DNA from: a bacterium
GTDB taxonomy: Bacteria > Hinthialibacterota > Hinthialibacteria > H5-UNCL2
Reading direction: 5' to 3'
NCBI GenBank assembly: GCA_015075175.1
Contig: JABTUV010000020.1
Coordinates: 1-45,499, forward strand
Length of the DNA: 45,499 nucleotides
How positions within the stretch are numbered: position 1 is the first letter of the stretch; each line of letters begins with the position of its first letter. Of the stretch, positions 24,102-32,436 are shown piece after piece. The notes under the pieces were generated by a model. It was not told the origin of the DNA. It did no database searches and saw only the letters and a list, made by a program, of their open reading frames with translations. The translations under genes were made by a program, and so were the position numbers.

Positions 24102-25232
24102 ACGCCCACCTCGCGGAGCATGGCGTGGAGTTTGTCGGCAAGGGCGGAGAGGCTGAAGTCGCGCAGCACGCGGGCGCGCGCGGCCGCGCCCAGCGCGGCC
24201 CTGCGCGCCGGCTGCCGGCACAGCGTGAGCATGGCCTCGGAAAACTCCTCCTCGCCGTCGGCCAATAGGCCTTCTTTGCCCTCCTCCATCACGTGCACCG
24301 CCTCGCCCCGACGGCTGGCGACCACCGCCAGTCCCGCGGCCATGTACTCGAACAGCTTGGTGGGACTCTTGCAGGCGATCCACTCGTTGTCCTGGATCAG
24401 CGGCAGGAGTCCCACGTGGGTTTCAGACAGGACTTGCGGCATCTCGCGGGGGTCCAGCCAGGAGGTGTACTCGACCGGCAGGGCGGGGAAGCGCTGGCGA
24501 TGGTAGCGGTGCACGGCGTCCTCCATGATGCCACCGCCGACGATGCGCAGGCGGGCGGCGGGATGCTTCTCATGGACGCGCGCAAAGCATCGCAGGATGA
24601 ACTGCACGTTCTCGACGATCATGTCGCCCCAGATGAGGCCGTTCCAGAAACACCGGCCCGCCATCGCCGCGCGGCCTCGGCGGGCGGAAGGCGTCCACGT
24701 CCACGCGGTATGCACCAGATAAACACGGGGATGGTGGGGCGAAGAACTCGACCAGGCGATGGCTGGCGGCCACGCAGCAGAGGGCGCGCCGCGCCAGCCG
24801 GTAGGTGATCTCGTCCCACTTGTGGCTGCCGAAAAAGAGCCGGTTCCAGCGCCCCCGCGCGAAGAACTGCGACAGGGGTATGTCGTAATCGTCGCAGTCG
24901 TAGATGTACGAGTTGCGTCCGAGCCGGGAGAGCGTGAAGGGCGCGGCGGCGTGAAAGAGGGCCTTCTGGACGTAAAAGACGGCGTCGCGCCGCGGCCACA
25001 GCCGCCGCAGCCCGGCCAGCACGAGGCGCATCTTCTCGCGATCGGTCAGTTCATACATGGCGCGCTCGCTTTTTTCCGGCGCCAGGTCGTCCCGGAAGGA
25101 GAGCACCTCGGTGGGAACGGCGTGGCGCTCTGCGAGGGCGCGGGCGAAGTGGTAGCAGCGCACGCGGGTATGCGGATACTGATACCCGGAGAGTCCGACG
25201 AAAAAGAGGGTGCGCGCGCGGGGAGTGGACAA
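24089..25232 (-). pseudogene. Glycosyltransferase family 4-like protein, frameshifted near 24650-24730
   Basis: About 380 aa when reassembled. N-terminal part from TTG 25232 reads STPRARTLFFVGLSGYQYPH, YVQKALFHAAAP, SYIYDCDDYDIPLSQFF and ends in RVDVDAFRPPRP. After two small frame changes around 24650-24730 the C-terminal half continues FWNGLIWGDMIVENVQFILR, LRIVGGGIMEDAVHRYHR, DNEWIACKSPTKLFEYMAAG and FSLSALADKLHAML. The CKSPTKL-EYMAAG block is the same donor-site pattern as in the downstream glycosyltransferase. The TTG lies 12 bases after the SirB1-like stop with no obvious ribosome binding site. The frame breaks are probably errors, since flanking genes in the operon are intact. Confidence 0.72.
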
Positions 25233-25243
25233 GGCCGCGCCGG

Positions 25244-26080
25244 TCAGGAATGGGCGCCGGGCGACCGGCCCAGCTGCGACAGGCGCAGTCGCACCGCGTC
25301 CGCGTCGTCGGCGTCCGGATTGGCCGCCAGGTAGAACTCGAGGTCCACGCGCGCCCGCGAGAGATCCCCCATGCGCAGCCAGATCATCCCCCGGTCGCGG
25401 ATTTCCAGCGACGGATTGGGCGTGAGCGGCAGGATCATCTCGACTACGACCAGCGCGTTCTGCGCCTGGCCGCGCTGGATGAAGATCATCTTCAGGTTGG
25501 TAAGGAGCCGCAGCAGCAGACGGCGCGCGGACAGGGGCGACAGAAACACCGGGTCGAAGGCGATGCGGCCCTGCGAGAGATTGTGCACGCGCGCCGCGCA
25601 ATCCTCCTCGGACAGGCGCGCCCCGGAGAAGAACGGGTCCCAGTAGGCCACTTCGCCGCGATAGTGCCCGCCGACCACGAAGTGCATGGGCAGGCCCACG
25701 CCCCACACCGCCAGTCCCAGCCGCCGCGCCACCTCCATGTGCAATACCGACAGCGAGATGGGGATGCCCAGCTGCCGCTCGATCACCTCGTTGAGAAACG
25801 AGTTGCGCGCGTCGTAGTAGTTGAGCACGTTGCCCGAGTAGCCGCAGTCCAGGTAGAGATACTCGGCGATCTCGTCGTGCACTTCGTCGGGGCCGGCGCC
25901 GGGCAGCAGCCGGCTGTAAATCTCCTCCGCCATCGCGTCGATGCGATGCAGGTAGTAGCCGACGTCCAGGTCGCTCTGGAACGCCCTGGCGACGAGCAGG
26001 CAGGCGCGGTCCAGGCAGAGATCGCGGTGGTGAGTCTGTACGTACTGGGTGAACTCCTGGGTCATCATGCTCACGGTCAC
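25244..26080 (-). CDS. SirB1 family protein: transglutaminase-like domain plus tetratricopeptide-like tail
   Basis: 278 aa. The central region EYLYLDCGYSGNVLNYYDAR, FLNEVIERQLGIPISLSVLH and GVGLPMHFVVGGHYRG corresponds to the SirB1/YchA transglutaminase-like fold. As in that family the catalytic cysteine of true transglutaminases appears replaced (IPISLS), while HFVVG keeps the histidine strand. The C-terminal 90 residues (LLTNLKMIFIQRGQAQNALV, LEIRDRGMIWLRMGDLSRAR, LEFYLAANPDADDAD) are the usual TPR-like tail. The GTG at 26080 overlaps the SDR stop (GTGA) with AAAGGA close upstream; ATG 26068 is the alternative. Molecular function of the family is not settled. It belongs to the SDR-SirB1-GT-GT operon. 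Confidence 0.85.
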   Translation of the reverse strand: MTVSMMTQEFTQYVQTHHRDLCLDRACLLVARAFQSDLDVGYYLHRIDAMAEEIYSRLLPGAGPDEVHDEIAEYLYLDCGYSGNVLNYYDARNSFLNEVIERQLGIPISLSVLHMEVARRLGLAVWGVGLPMHFVVGGHYRGEVAYWDPFFSGARLSEEDCAARVHNLSQGRIAFDPVFLSPLSARRLLLRLLTNLKMIFIQRGQAQNALVVVEMILPLTPNPSLEIRDRGMIWLRMGDLSRARVDLEFYLAANPDADDADAVRLRLSQLGRSPGAHS

Positions 26081-26811
26081 AAGTCCTTTCCCATCCAGTC
26101 GCGGGCGTCCATGCTCCTGCCGGTCGTGTCCGCCGACAGGTCGGACGCCAAATAGAGGAAGACGGGGACGATGTCGTCGGGGGTCGGCAGGGTCGCGGGG
26201 TCCTCGTCGGGTTCGGCGGCGGCGCGCATGGCGGTGCGCGTGGGGCCGGGATTGACGCAGTTGGCGCGGATGCGGTGGGGGGCGCCCTCGTCGGCCAGAA
26301 TCTGGCACAGGCCCTCGATGCCGAACTTGGAGACGGCGTAAGCGCCCCAGCCGGCCCGACCGACGCGGCCCACGCCGGACGACACGAGAATGATGGAGCC
26401 GCCGCCGCGCTCGCGCATGAGCGGCACGGACGCCTGCACCAAGGTGAAGACGCCGGTCAGGTTGACATCCAGCACCCGCTGCCAGTCGGCCACGGGATAG
26501 TCCTCCAAAGGCAGTCGCGGGCCCAACATGCCCCCCGCCGCGACCACGATGTCCAGTCCGCCGAAGCGCTCGCGGGCGAAGGCGGCCAGGCCGCTCATGG
26601 CTTCCGGCGCCCCCAGGTCTCCCGCGTACATGTCCGCCTCGCCGCCCGCGTCGCCTATCAAGCGCAGAGTTTCCCGCAAGGCGTCGTAACTGCGCGCGTT
26701 CAGCATCACCCGGGCGCCCCGGGCCGCCATGGCCACGGCGACCGCACGGCCGATGCCCCGTCCCGCTCCCGTCACGATGGCTGTCTTGTCCGTCAGGTTG
26801 ACTCTCGGCAT
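26077..26811 (-). CDS. Short-chain dehydrogenase/reductase family oxidoreductase
   Basis: 244 aa, NAD(P)-dependent Rossmann enzyme of the classical SDR type. Cofactor motif TGAGRGIG (14-21), structural NAG-equivalent AAGG (91-94), catalytic Ser144/145 in LVSSGVG, and Tyr158-x3-Lys162 in YAVSK, followed by NCVNPGPTRT. The arginine in NARS (residue 40) favours NADP. Specific substrate cannot be read. It is the first gene of an operon that continues with the SirB1-like and two glycosyltransferase genes through a four-base overlap; no clear promoter is visible in the 176-base upstream gap. Confidence 0.9.
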   Translation of the reverse strand: MPRVNLTDKTAIVTGAGRGIGRAVAVAMAARGARVMLNARSYDALRETLRLIGDAGGEADMYAGDLGAPEAMSGLAAFARERFGGLDIVVAAGGMLGPRLPLEDYPVADWQRVLDVNLTGVFTLVQASVPLMRERGGGSIILVSSGVGRVGRAGWGAYAVSKFGIEGLCQILADEGAPHRIRANCVNPGPTRTAMRAAAEPDEDPATLPTPDDIVPVFLYLASDLSADTTGRSMDARDWMGKDL

Positions 26812-26904
26812 CCCGTCTCAGGTCGCAGAATTCAACGTTAGTTCATCATTCCCAAGGAAGTGCGAAAAGTCAAGGGGACCCGGGAGGGCGCTGATCCGCC
26901 CCAA

Positions 26905-26982
26905 CCCCCCTTGTTAAGGGGGGCGATGTGGAGTGCGGCGGCTTGCCGCCGCGTTCGTCCCATGGGTCCCATACGTCCCGTC
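26905..26982. repeat. Three repeats in the SDR-DUF2752 gap: families C, D and F
   Basis: CCCCCCTTGTTAAGGGGGG at 26905-26923 is the reverse copy of 14841-14858. GCGGCGGCTTGCCGCCGC at 26935-26952 is a family D palindrome. 26956-26982 holds three 9-base units CGTCCCATG, GGTCCCATA, CGTCCCGTC of family F. They are packed end to end, with no gene between. Confidence 0.8.
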
Positions 26983-26987
26983 TCGCG

Positions 26988-27443
26988 TCACAGCAGGCGA
27001 TCCGCGATCTCCAGCACGGTCCGTACCGCCCACACGCCCAGGAGCACGATCGCCAGGCCGATCCAGCCGCATCGTTCGACCGGCTGGAACGCGACGGCCC
27101 AGTCCCGGCGGACCAGAAGAGCGGCGCGCAGTGGCAATTGCAGCACGCACAGCACGAGCAGGGGAATTGCCAGCGGATGCATGGCGGCGGCGCGCGGCCA
27201 CTCTCCGTGCGCGGCCAGGATGAATCCCCGCGTCAGTCCGCAGGCCGGGCAACCCGTGTGCGTCAACCTCGACCATACGCAGGTGGACGGCAGGGCGAAA
27301 CCGACTCCCGGCAGGTGGACGCCCTGCTCCACGCCGTCCGCAGGCAGGAGTAATGACAGCACCAGAATCGCCGCCGCCCCCGCCAGTACGAAGAGGTGGC
27401 CGGGGGTCGATTGCGGCCGGGTTTCCGCGGCGAGCGTACTCAT
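26988..27443 (-). CDS. DUF2752 family membrane protein
   Basis: About 151 aa, three to four membrane helices: FVLAGAAAILVLSLLLP, LAIPLLVLCVLQLPLRAALL, and WIGLAIVLLGVWAVRTVL. The defining motif is GCPACGLTRGF (two cysteines in C-P-x-C-G-L-T-R), the hallmark of DUF2752. Function is unknown; the cysteine pair suggests a redox or metal role. Start chosen at ATG 27443 (MSTLAAETRPQ); ATGs at 27455 and 27479 are also in frame and no ribosome binding site decides. It is not overlapped by its neighbours and faces away from nikR. Confidence 0.8.
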   Translation of the reverse strand: MSTLAAETRPQSTPGHLFVLAGAAAILVLSLLLPADGVEQGVHLPGVGFALPSTCVWSRLTHTGCPACGLTRGFILAAHGEWPRAAAMHPLAIPLLVLCVLQLPLRAALLVRRDWAVAFQPVERCGWIGLAIVLLGVWAVRTVLEIADRLL

Positions 27444-27548
27444 GGCGGCGATCATCCGGGATTGGGCGCGTCGCGTCAAGCCCCGGCTCCGCTTGCCTTG
27501 GCCGGAACGGGGTGGTAATCTGGAACACCATCACGGAGGCAGCGTCTC

Positions 27549-27953
27549 ATGGACGAACTCAAACGCTTCGGCATCTCGATTCCGGGCGACCTTCTGTCCA
27601 GGTTCGACGAACTGATCGAGCGGCGCGGCTACAGCAACCGCAGCGAGGCGCTGCGCGACCTGATGCGCGAGGACCTGGGCCGCGAGCGCGTCCACTCCAA
27701 CCAGCCGGTGGTGGGCGTGATCTCGCTGGTTTACGACCACCACACGCGCGAGCTGACGGAGAAGCTGACCTCGCTGCAACATGACCACACCGAGAGCATC
27801 ATCAGCACCATGCACGTGCATCTGTCGCATCACGACTGCCTGGAGGTGATCGTGATGCGGGGCCGGGCGCGCCAGATCGAGGAGCTGGCCGACCGCATGG
27901 CGGCCATCAAGGGCGTCAAGTTCGGCCGCTGCGTGCTGGCGGGGATGGGGTAG
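27549..27953 (+). CDS. nikR: Nickel-responsive transcriptional regulator NikR
   Basis: 134 aa. Ribbon-helix-helix DNA-binding N-terminus (KRFGISIPGDLLSRFDELIE, YSNRSEALRDLMRE) and ACT-like metal-binding C-terminus. The nickel ligands line up with E. coli NikR His76, His87, His89, Cys95 as His78, His89, His91, Cys97 (QHDH...MHVHLSHHDCLEV), with identical spacing. It represses nickel uptake genes when nickel is abundant; none of its usual targets (nik, hydrogenase, urease) lies in the window. CACGGAGGCAG upstream contains the ribosome binding site. A weak TTGCCT/TAATCT pair about 17 bases apart precedes it. Confidence 0.93.
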   Translation: MDELKRFGISIPGDLLSRFDELIERRGYSNRSEALRDLMREDLGRERVHSNQPVVGVISLVYDHHTRELTEKLTSLQHDHTESIISTMHVHLSHHDCLEVIVMRGRARQIEELADRMAAIKGVKFGRCVLAGMG

Positions 27954-27981
27954 GGCGTCCCAATCTGCCGGCAGTAGAAGC

Positions 27982-28011
27982 TTGCAGGAACCCCGATGCC
28001 GACCATATACT
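27982..28011 (+). promoter_or_regulatory. Candidate promoter of the ATPase/PIN/mutS operon
   Basis: TATACT (28006-28011) is a good -10. The best -35 is TTGCAG (27982-27987), 18 bases upstream and weak. The leader to the ATPase ATG would be about 65 bases. Confidence 0.42.
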
Positions 28012-28082
28012 TGCCGTGCGGACAACGTCCGGCAGGTAGTGCCTCTGCAGAACGAAGGGCCACACGAATCGAGAGAACGACC

Positions 28083-29357
28083 ATGAAACTCATCATTGAG
28101 AACGTTCGGTGCTTTTCCGGACGACACGAACTCCCTATCAGGCCCATTACGCTGTTAGTAGGCGAGAACAGCAGCGGCAAGACGACGGCGTTGGGCGCAT
28201 TGTCCGTCATCACTAATCAAACTGTCCTCAGGGGAATGCCGAAGTTTGACACACCGCCATACGATTGGGGCAACTACTACTCGATTGCGACATACAGGGG
28301 TGGGAGGTTCGGGCGGGCGAAGTCTTTCGGCTTGGGCATTCAAGACCCGTCCAAAAACGAGCGCGGCGCAACAGGGTTGTACCTGTGCTTTCGAGAGACA
28401 GGCGGACAACCTTCTTTGTCTAAAATGCGCATCACGTCTCGCCGCGGAGCTCTTGACGTTCAGGTGGAAGGAGAACAGGTATGCGCCGTTCTGGAGTGGG
28501 GCGAGCATCGCCGCAAATTCTCCCTCCGCCGCGAGATCCCCGAGTTCGATTTCCGATATCTGCTTCATCGCCTGGTCGTTGACTTGCAACCGCAGGAGTC
28601 CCAGAAGCACAGTGTCGCTGTTCCGGCCGTGTACCAGATGCTGGACGAGTTGTTGACGCCCAGGTTCATTCCAACCATCTCGCTGGCCCCGGTTCGGACC
28701 AAGCCGGAAAGAACCTATGACCGCTTCAAGGACGATTTCACGCCCGAAGGTGATCACGTTCCATACATTCTGTACAAGTACTTCGAGAGTCCCGCCAACG
28801 GCCGCGGCGCCAAAGACCTGATCGCGGCTCTTCGCCATTTCGGCGAAATCTCGGGGTTGTTCAGGAGTGTTACCGTAAAAAAACTCGGAAAACGCCCCGG
28901 GGACCCCTTCCAGGTGCTGGTTTCCGTAGCCGGCCGCCCCTTCAATCTTACCGACGTCGGATACGGAGTCAGCCAATCGCTGCCCATCGTTGTGGACTCG
29001 ATGCGCGCGCCCAAGGGATCCATGATCCTCATGCAGCAGCCTGAAGTGCACCTGCATCCGCAGGCGCAAGCCGCGCTCGCCACGCTGCTGGTTCAAATGT
29101 CCGTCGCCGAGAAGAAGCAGCTTGTGATCGAAACCCACAGCGATCATATCCTGGACCGTGTGCGCCTGGAGATTGCACGCGGCACAGTCCCTTGCGAGGG
29201 CGTCTGCTTCCTGTATTTCGAAAAACACGGACTGGAGACGACCGTGCATGAACTTACGTTTGACTCACTTGGAAACTTGATCGGTGCACCGCCGTCATAC
29301 CGGCGGTTTTTCCTGGACGAGGAGGTCGCACTGCTGACGAAATCGCAACAGCGATAA
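28083..29357 (+). CDS. ABC-type AAA ATPase (OLD/DUF3696-like), partner of a PIN-like nuclease
   Basis: 424 aa from ATG 28083, where MKLIIENVRCFSG is the expected N-terminal strand of this ATPase group. Walker A GENSSGKTT (residues 27-35), ABC signature-like DVGYGVSQSLPIVV, Walker B region MILMQQPEVHLHPQAQA and the H-loop ETHSDHILDRVR are all present. Together these define a RecF/SMC-type ATPase head. The middle third (about 90-260) is a variable insertion with no TOPRIM or nuclease motif. The stop overlaps the start of the PIN-like gene by one base (TAATG). Such ATPases usually act with a nuclease effector in phage defence or DNA damage responses. Local GC (about 57 percent in 28141-28320) is lower than mutS, hinting at transfer. 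Confidence 0.8.
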   Translation: MKLIIENVRCFSGRHELPIRPITLLVGENSSGKTTALGALSVITNQTVLRGMPKFDTPPYDWGNYYSIATYRGGRFGRAKSFGLGIQDPSKNERGATGLYLCFRETGGQPSLSKMRITSRRGALDVQVEGEQVCAVLEWGEHRRKFSLRREIPEFDFRYLLHRLVVDLQPQESQKHSVAVPAVYQMLDELLTPRFIPTISLAPVRTKPERTYDRFKDDFTPEGDHVPYILYKYFESPANGRGAKDLIAALRHFGEISGLFRSVTVKKLGKRPGDPFQVLVSVAGRPFNLTDVGYGVSQSLPIVVDSMRAPKGSMILMQQPEVHLHPQAQAALATLLVQMSVAEKKQLVIETHSDHILDRVRLEIARGTVPCEGVCFLYFEKHGLETTVHELTFDSLGNLIGAPPSYRRFFLDEEVALLTKSQQR

Positions 29358-29812
29358 TGTGCGTCATCGTCGACAACAATCAGTGCCACAAGCTGTGGAA
29401 CCGCCATGCCGACGTCGTTACTCTCGTCAACGCTCTTGAAGCGAGGAGGACGGTGCTCGTGTTCGGTGGCAAGTTGACGCGGGAATACCTCGAGTCGGGC
29501 AGCATGCGGAGGTATCTTGCTCGTCTGGGCCAAATGGGCGCTGCTCGTCGCATCGCGGATGATGACATCCGTCGAGAGGAGGAATCCATGGCGGGTAGTT
29601 GCGTGTCCGATGATGCCCATGTCATCGCGCTGGCGAGGGTGGGCAAGGTACGTCTGCTTTGTACGCAGGATGCGGACCTTATCGCCGACTTCAAGAATCG
29701 CGACCTTATCGACGATCCGCCTGGAAGCATTTACGCACTGGGCAATCGCAAGGCAAATGACCGCTTGATTCGGAAACATTGTCAGTGTCACGCAAGTGAG
29801 ACGACACGTTGA
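29357..29812 (+). CDS. PIN-like domain protein, probable nuclease partner of the ATPase
   Basis: 151 aa. PIN-type acidic residues are spaced as expected: Asp6 in MCVIVDNN, the SDDAHVIALARV block near residue 90, and TQDADLIADFKN near residue 107, with an Arg/Asp-rich middle helix. PIN domains are metal-dependent ribonucleases. Gene starts inside the stop codon of the ATPase and its TGA overlaps the TTG start of mutS, so the three form one translationally coupled unit. There is no antitoxin gene; the ATPase is the likely controller. Family assignment is from motif spacing only, so a structural comparison would be the test. Confidence 0.65.
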   Translation: MCVIVDNNQCHKLWNRHADVVTLVNALEARRTVLVFGGKLTREYLESGSMRRYLARLGQMGAARRIADDDIRREEESMAGSCVSDDAHVIALARVGKVRLLCTQDADLIADFKNRDLIDDPPGSIYALGNRKANDRLIRKHCQCHASETTR

Positions 29813-32436
29813 GAAGCGACTCCAACACCACGCATGCCCCCATGTACGACCAATACCTGCGCGTGAAGGCGACGTGCGGGGACGCGCTGCTCTTTTTCCG
29901 CATCGGCGACTTTTACGAGACCTTCGGCGAGGACGCCGTCATCGCCAGCCGGGTGTGCGACATCGCGCTCACCAAGAAGTACATCGGCAGGAACATGACC
30001 GTCCCCCTGGCGGGGGTGCCGTATCACGCCGTACAGGGATACCTGCAACGTCTCACGCGCGCGGGTCACAAAGTCGCCATTTGCGAGCAGATGACGGAGC
30101 CGCAGAAGGGCCGGGCCATCGTCGAGCGCGAGGTAGTGCGCACCGTGACGCCGGGCACGCTTTTGGAGGCGGAGGCGCTGGAGGCGCGGCGCGACAACTA
30201 TCTCTGCGCCATCGAGGCGGGCCAGTGGGACGGATTGGGACTGGCCTACGCCGATATTTCCACCGGCGAGTTTCGCGCCGCCGCCTGGCGCGGCGAGCGC
30301 GCCTTGGAACGACTCTGGAGCGAGCTGGGCAAACTCATGCCGGCGGAAGTGCTCCTGCCCGAGGGCGCCGCCGCGCCCAAGTCGTTGGAAGAGGACCTGC
30401 GCAGGCGCCTCGAGTGCACCATCACCCGTCGGCCCGTCGCCCACTTCGACGGCCTCCTGCCCAACGTCACGCAAAGCCTCCCGCCGGAAAAGGAATCCGA
30501 AGCGCCCGAACTGCTCAGGATGGCCCGCGCCGCCGCCTCCGCCCTGCTCAAATACGTCGAGGAAACCCAGAAGAACCTTCCCGCCCATCTGGCCGAACTG
30601 GTCTATTACACCACCGCCGAGTCGATGGCGCTGGACCCGGCGACGGAGCGGAACCTCGAGCTGGTGCGCAACCTGCGCGACGCGGGCAGGACCAACACGC
30701 TCCTGTCCGTGCTCGACCGGACGCGCACCCCGATGGGGGCGCGGCTCTTGCGCCACTGGATTCTGCGCCCCCTGCTTTATCCGCGCGACACCATCCGCCG
30801 GCGCGACGCCGTCGGCCTGCGTCTCGACAGGATGATGGTGCGGCAGAGAGTCGCCGAGCTCTTGGAGGAGATGGGCGACCTGGAGCGGCTGGTGGGACGG
30901 GTCTGCTTCGGCAACGCCAACGCGCGCGACCTCGTATCCATCGGCCGCAGTTTGGCGCGCCTGCCCACGCTCAACGCGATTCTTTCGTCGCATCCGCCCT
31001 TGTGCCGCGCCGTCGCCGACGACGACGCCACAACCGGCGAACCGCTGGCGCCCGAGACCGAGCTCGCCGACCTCCTGGACCGCGCGCTGGTGGACGAGCC
31101 GCCCCTCTCGGTGCGCGAGGGCGGGCTTTTCCGCGAGGGCTACCACGACGAACTGGACGAATTGCGCAGCATCCGCCGCGACGGCCACGGCATCCTGGCC
31201 GAAATGCAGGAGCGCGAGCGCCGTCGCACCGGCATCCCCAGCCTGAAGGTCAGCTACAACAAGGTCTTCGGCTACTACATCGAGATCACCCACGCCCATC
31301 GCGACAAGGCGCCGCCGGAATACGTGCGCAAGCAGACGCTCGTGAACACCGAGCGCTTCATCACGCCGGAACTCAAGGACTATGAGAACAAGGTGCTGGG
31401 CGCGCAGGAGCGCATCGAGAGCCTGGAGTACGCGCTGTTTCGGGAGCTCTTGGAGAAGACCGCCGCGCGCGCGACCGCCATCAAGGAGACGGCGGCGCGC
31501 CTGGCCCGCCTGGATGCCCTGGTCTCGCTGGCCGACGTGGCGGAGGAGCACAACTACTGCCGCCCCGACATCGACGAGTCCGGCGCGATCGAGATCGACG
31601 ACGGACGCCATCCCGTACTGGAACAAAGCCCCGCCGTCGATGTCTTCGTTCCCAACGGCGTGCGTCTCGATAACAGGCAGCAGCAGCTCATGCTGATTAC
31701 CGGCCCTAACATGGCCGGCAAGTCCACTTTTATCCGACAGGTCGCCCTGATCGTGCTCATGGCCCAGATCGGCAGCTACGTGCCCGCCAAACGGGCCAGG
31801 ATCGGCGTGGTGGATCGCATCTTCACCCGCGTGGGGGCCAGCGACAACCTGGCCGGCGGGCAGTCCACCTTCATGGTCGAGATGAGCGAAGCCGCCCACA
31901 TCCTGGCCGAGGCTACGCCCCGAAGCCTCGTGGTGCTGGACGAGATCGGGCGCGGGACCAGCACCTTTGACGGCGTCTCGTTGGCCTGGGCCATCGCCGA
32001 GTATCTCCACGAGCGCGGCGGTGTGGGCGTCAAGACGCTCTTTGCCACGCACTATCACGAATTGGCCGAATTGGAGGAGCGCCTCCTGCGCGTCGTCAAC
32101 TACCGCGTGCTGGTGGTCGAGGAGGGGCGCGACGTGCGCTTCCTCTATCGCGTCGAGAAGGGCCACAGCGATCATAGTTACGGCATCGCCGTGGCCAAGC
32201 TGGCGGGGGTGCCCGAGAGCGTGATCAGCCGCGCGCGTACCGTCCTGCAACGGCTGGAGGCGGGCGATCATCTGGTGGACTCGCGGCGGCCCGCCAGCGT
32301 GCAGATGTCGCTTTTCTCGCTGGTCGAAGAACCTTTGGCGCGGCGGCTGCGCGAGCTGGACGTCGAGGCGCTCTCGCCCTTGGAGGCGCTGCAACTCCTT
32401 TCCCGCTGGAAGGCGGAGATGGGGGGCGAGGCGTGA
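29809..32436 (+). CDS. mutS: DNA mismatch repair protein MutS
   Basis: 875 aa, full length. Mismatch-reading Phe-x-Glu is Phe35-Tyr-Glu37 in RIGDFYETF. The ATPase has Walker A GPNMAGKST (about 631), TFMVEMSEAAHIL, Walker B DEIGRGTSTFDG and the conserved ATHYHEL. It recognises base mismatches and small loops and recruits MutL, which is not in this window. Start: TTG 29809, which overlaps the PIN-like stop (TTGA), gives the N-terminal segment THAPMYDQYL that lines up with HTPMMQQYL of E. coli MutS; ATG 29842 would cut off that conserved piece. GTGAG lies upstream. The stop overlaps the following GTG start by four bases. Confidence 0.95.
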   Translation: MRSDSNTTHAPMYDQYLRVKATCGDALLFFRIGDFYETFGEDAVIASRVCDIALTKKYIGRNMTVPLAGVPYHAVQGYLQRLTRAGHKVAICEQMTEPQKGRAIVEREVVRTVTPGTLLEAEALEARRDNYLCAIEAGQWDGLGLAYADISTGEFRAAAWRGERALERLWSELGKLMPAEVLLPEGAAAPKSLEEDLRRRLECTITRRPVAHFDGLLPNVTQSLPPEKESEAPELLRMARAAASALLKYVEETQKNLPAHLAELVYYTTAESMALDPATERNLELVRNLRDAGRTNTLLSVLDRTRTPMGARLLRHWILRPLLYPRDTIRRRDAVGLRLDRMMVRQRVAELLEEMGDLERLVGRVCFGNANARDLVSIGRSLARLPTLNAILSSHPPLCRAVADDDATTGEPLAPETELADLLDRALVDEPPLSVREGGLFREGYHDELDELRSIRRDGHGILAEMQERERRRTGIPSLKVSYNKVFGYYIEITHAHRDKAPPEYVRKQTLVNTERFITPELKDYENKVLGAQERIESLEYALFRELLEKTAARATAIKETAARLARLDALVSLADVAEEHNYCRPDIDESGAIEIDDGRHPVLEQSPAVDVFVPNGVRLDNRQQQLMLITGPNMAGKSTFIRQVALIVLMAQIGSYVPAKRARIGVVDRIFTRVGASDNLAGGQSTFMVEMSEAAHILAEATPRSLVVLDEIGRGTSTFDGVSLAWAIAEYLHERGGVGVKTLFATHYHELAELEERLLRVVNYRVLVVEEGRDVRFLYRVEKGHSDHSYGIAVAKLAGVPESVISRARTVLQRLEAGDHLVDSRRPASVQMSLFSLVEEPLARRLRELDVEALSPLEALQLLSRWKAEMGGEA

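Noticed and set aside
27954-28082. Riboswitch or small RNA between nikR and the ATPase gene
   Set aside because: No conserved aptamer pattern or terminator-type hairpin could be recognised; only a promoter-like pair was found.
29788-32394. 868-codon open frame on the minus strand opposite mutS
   Set aside because: It is the GC-rich shadow of an unmistakable mutS gene; its composition is low in motifs and rich in His, Gln, Ala and Gly, as usual for such shadows.
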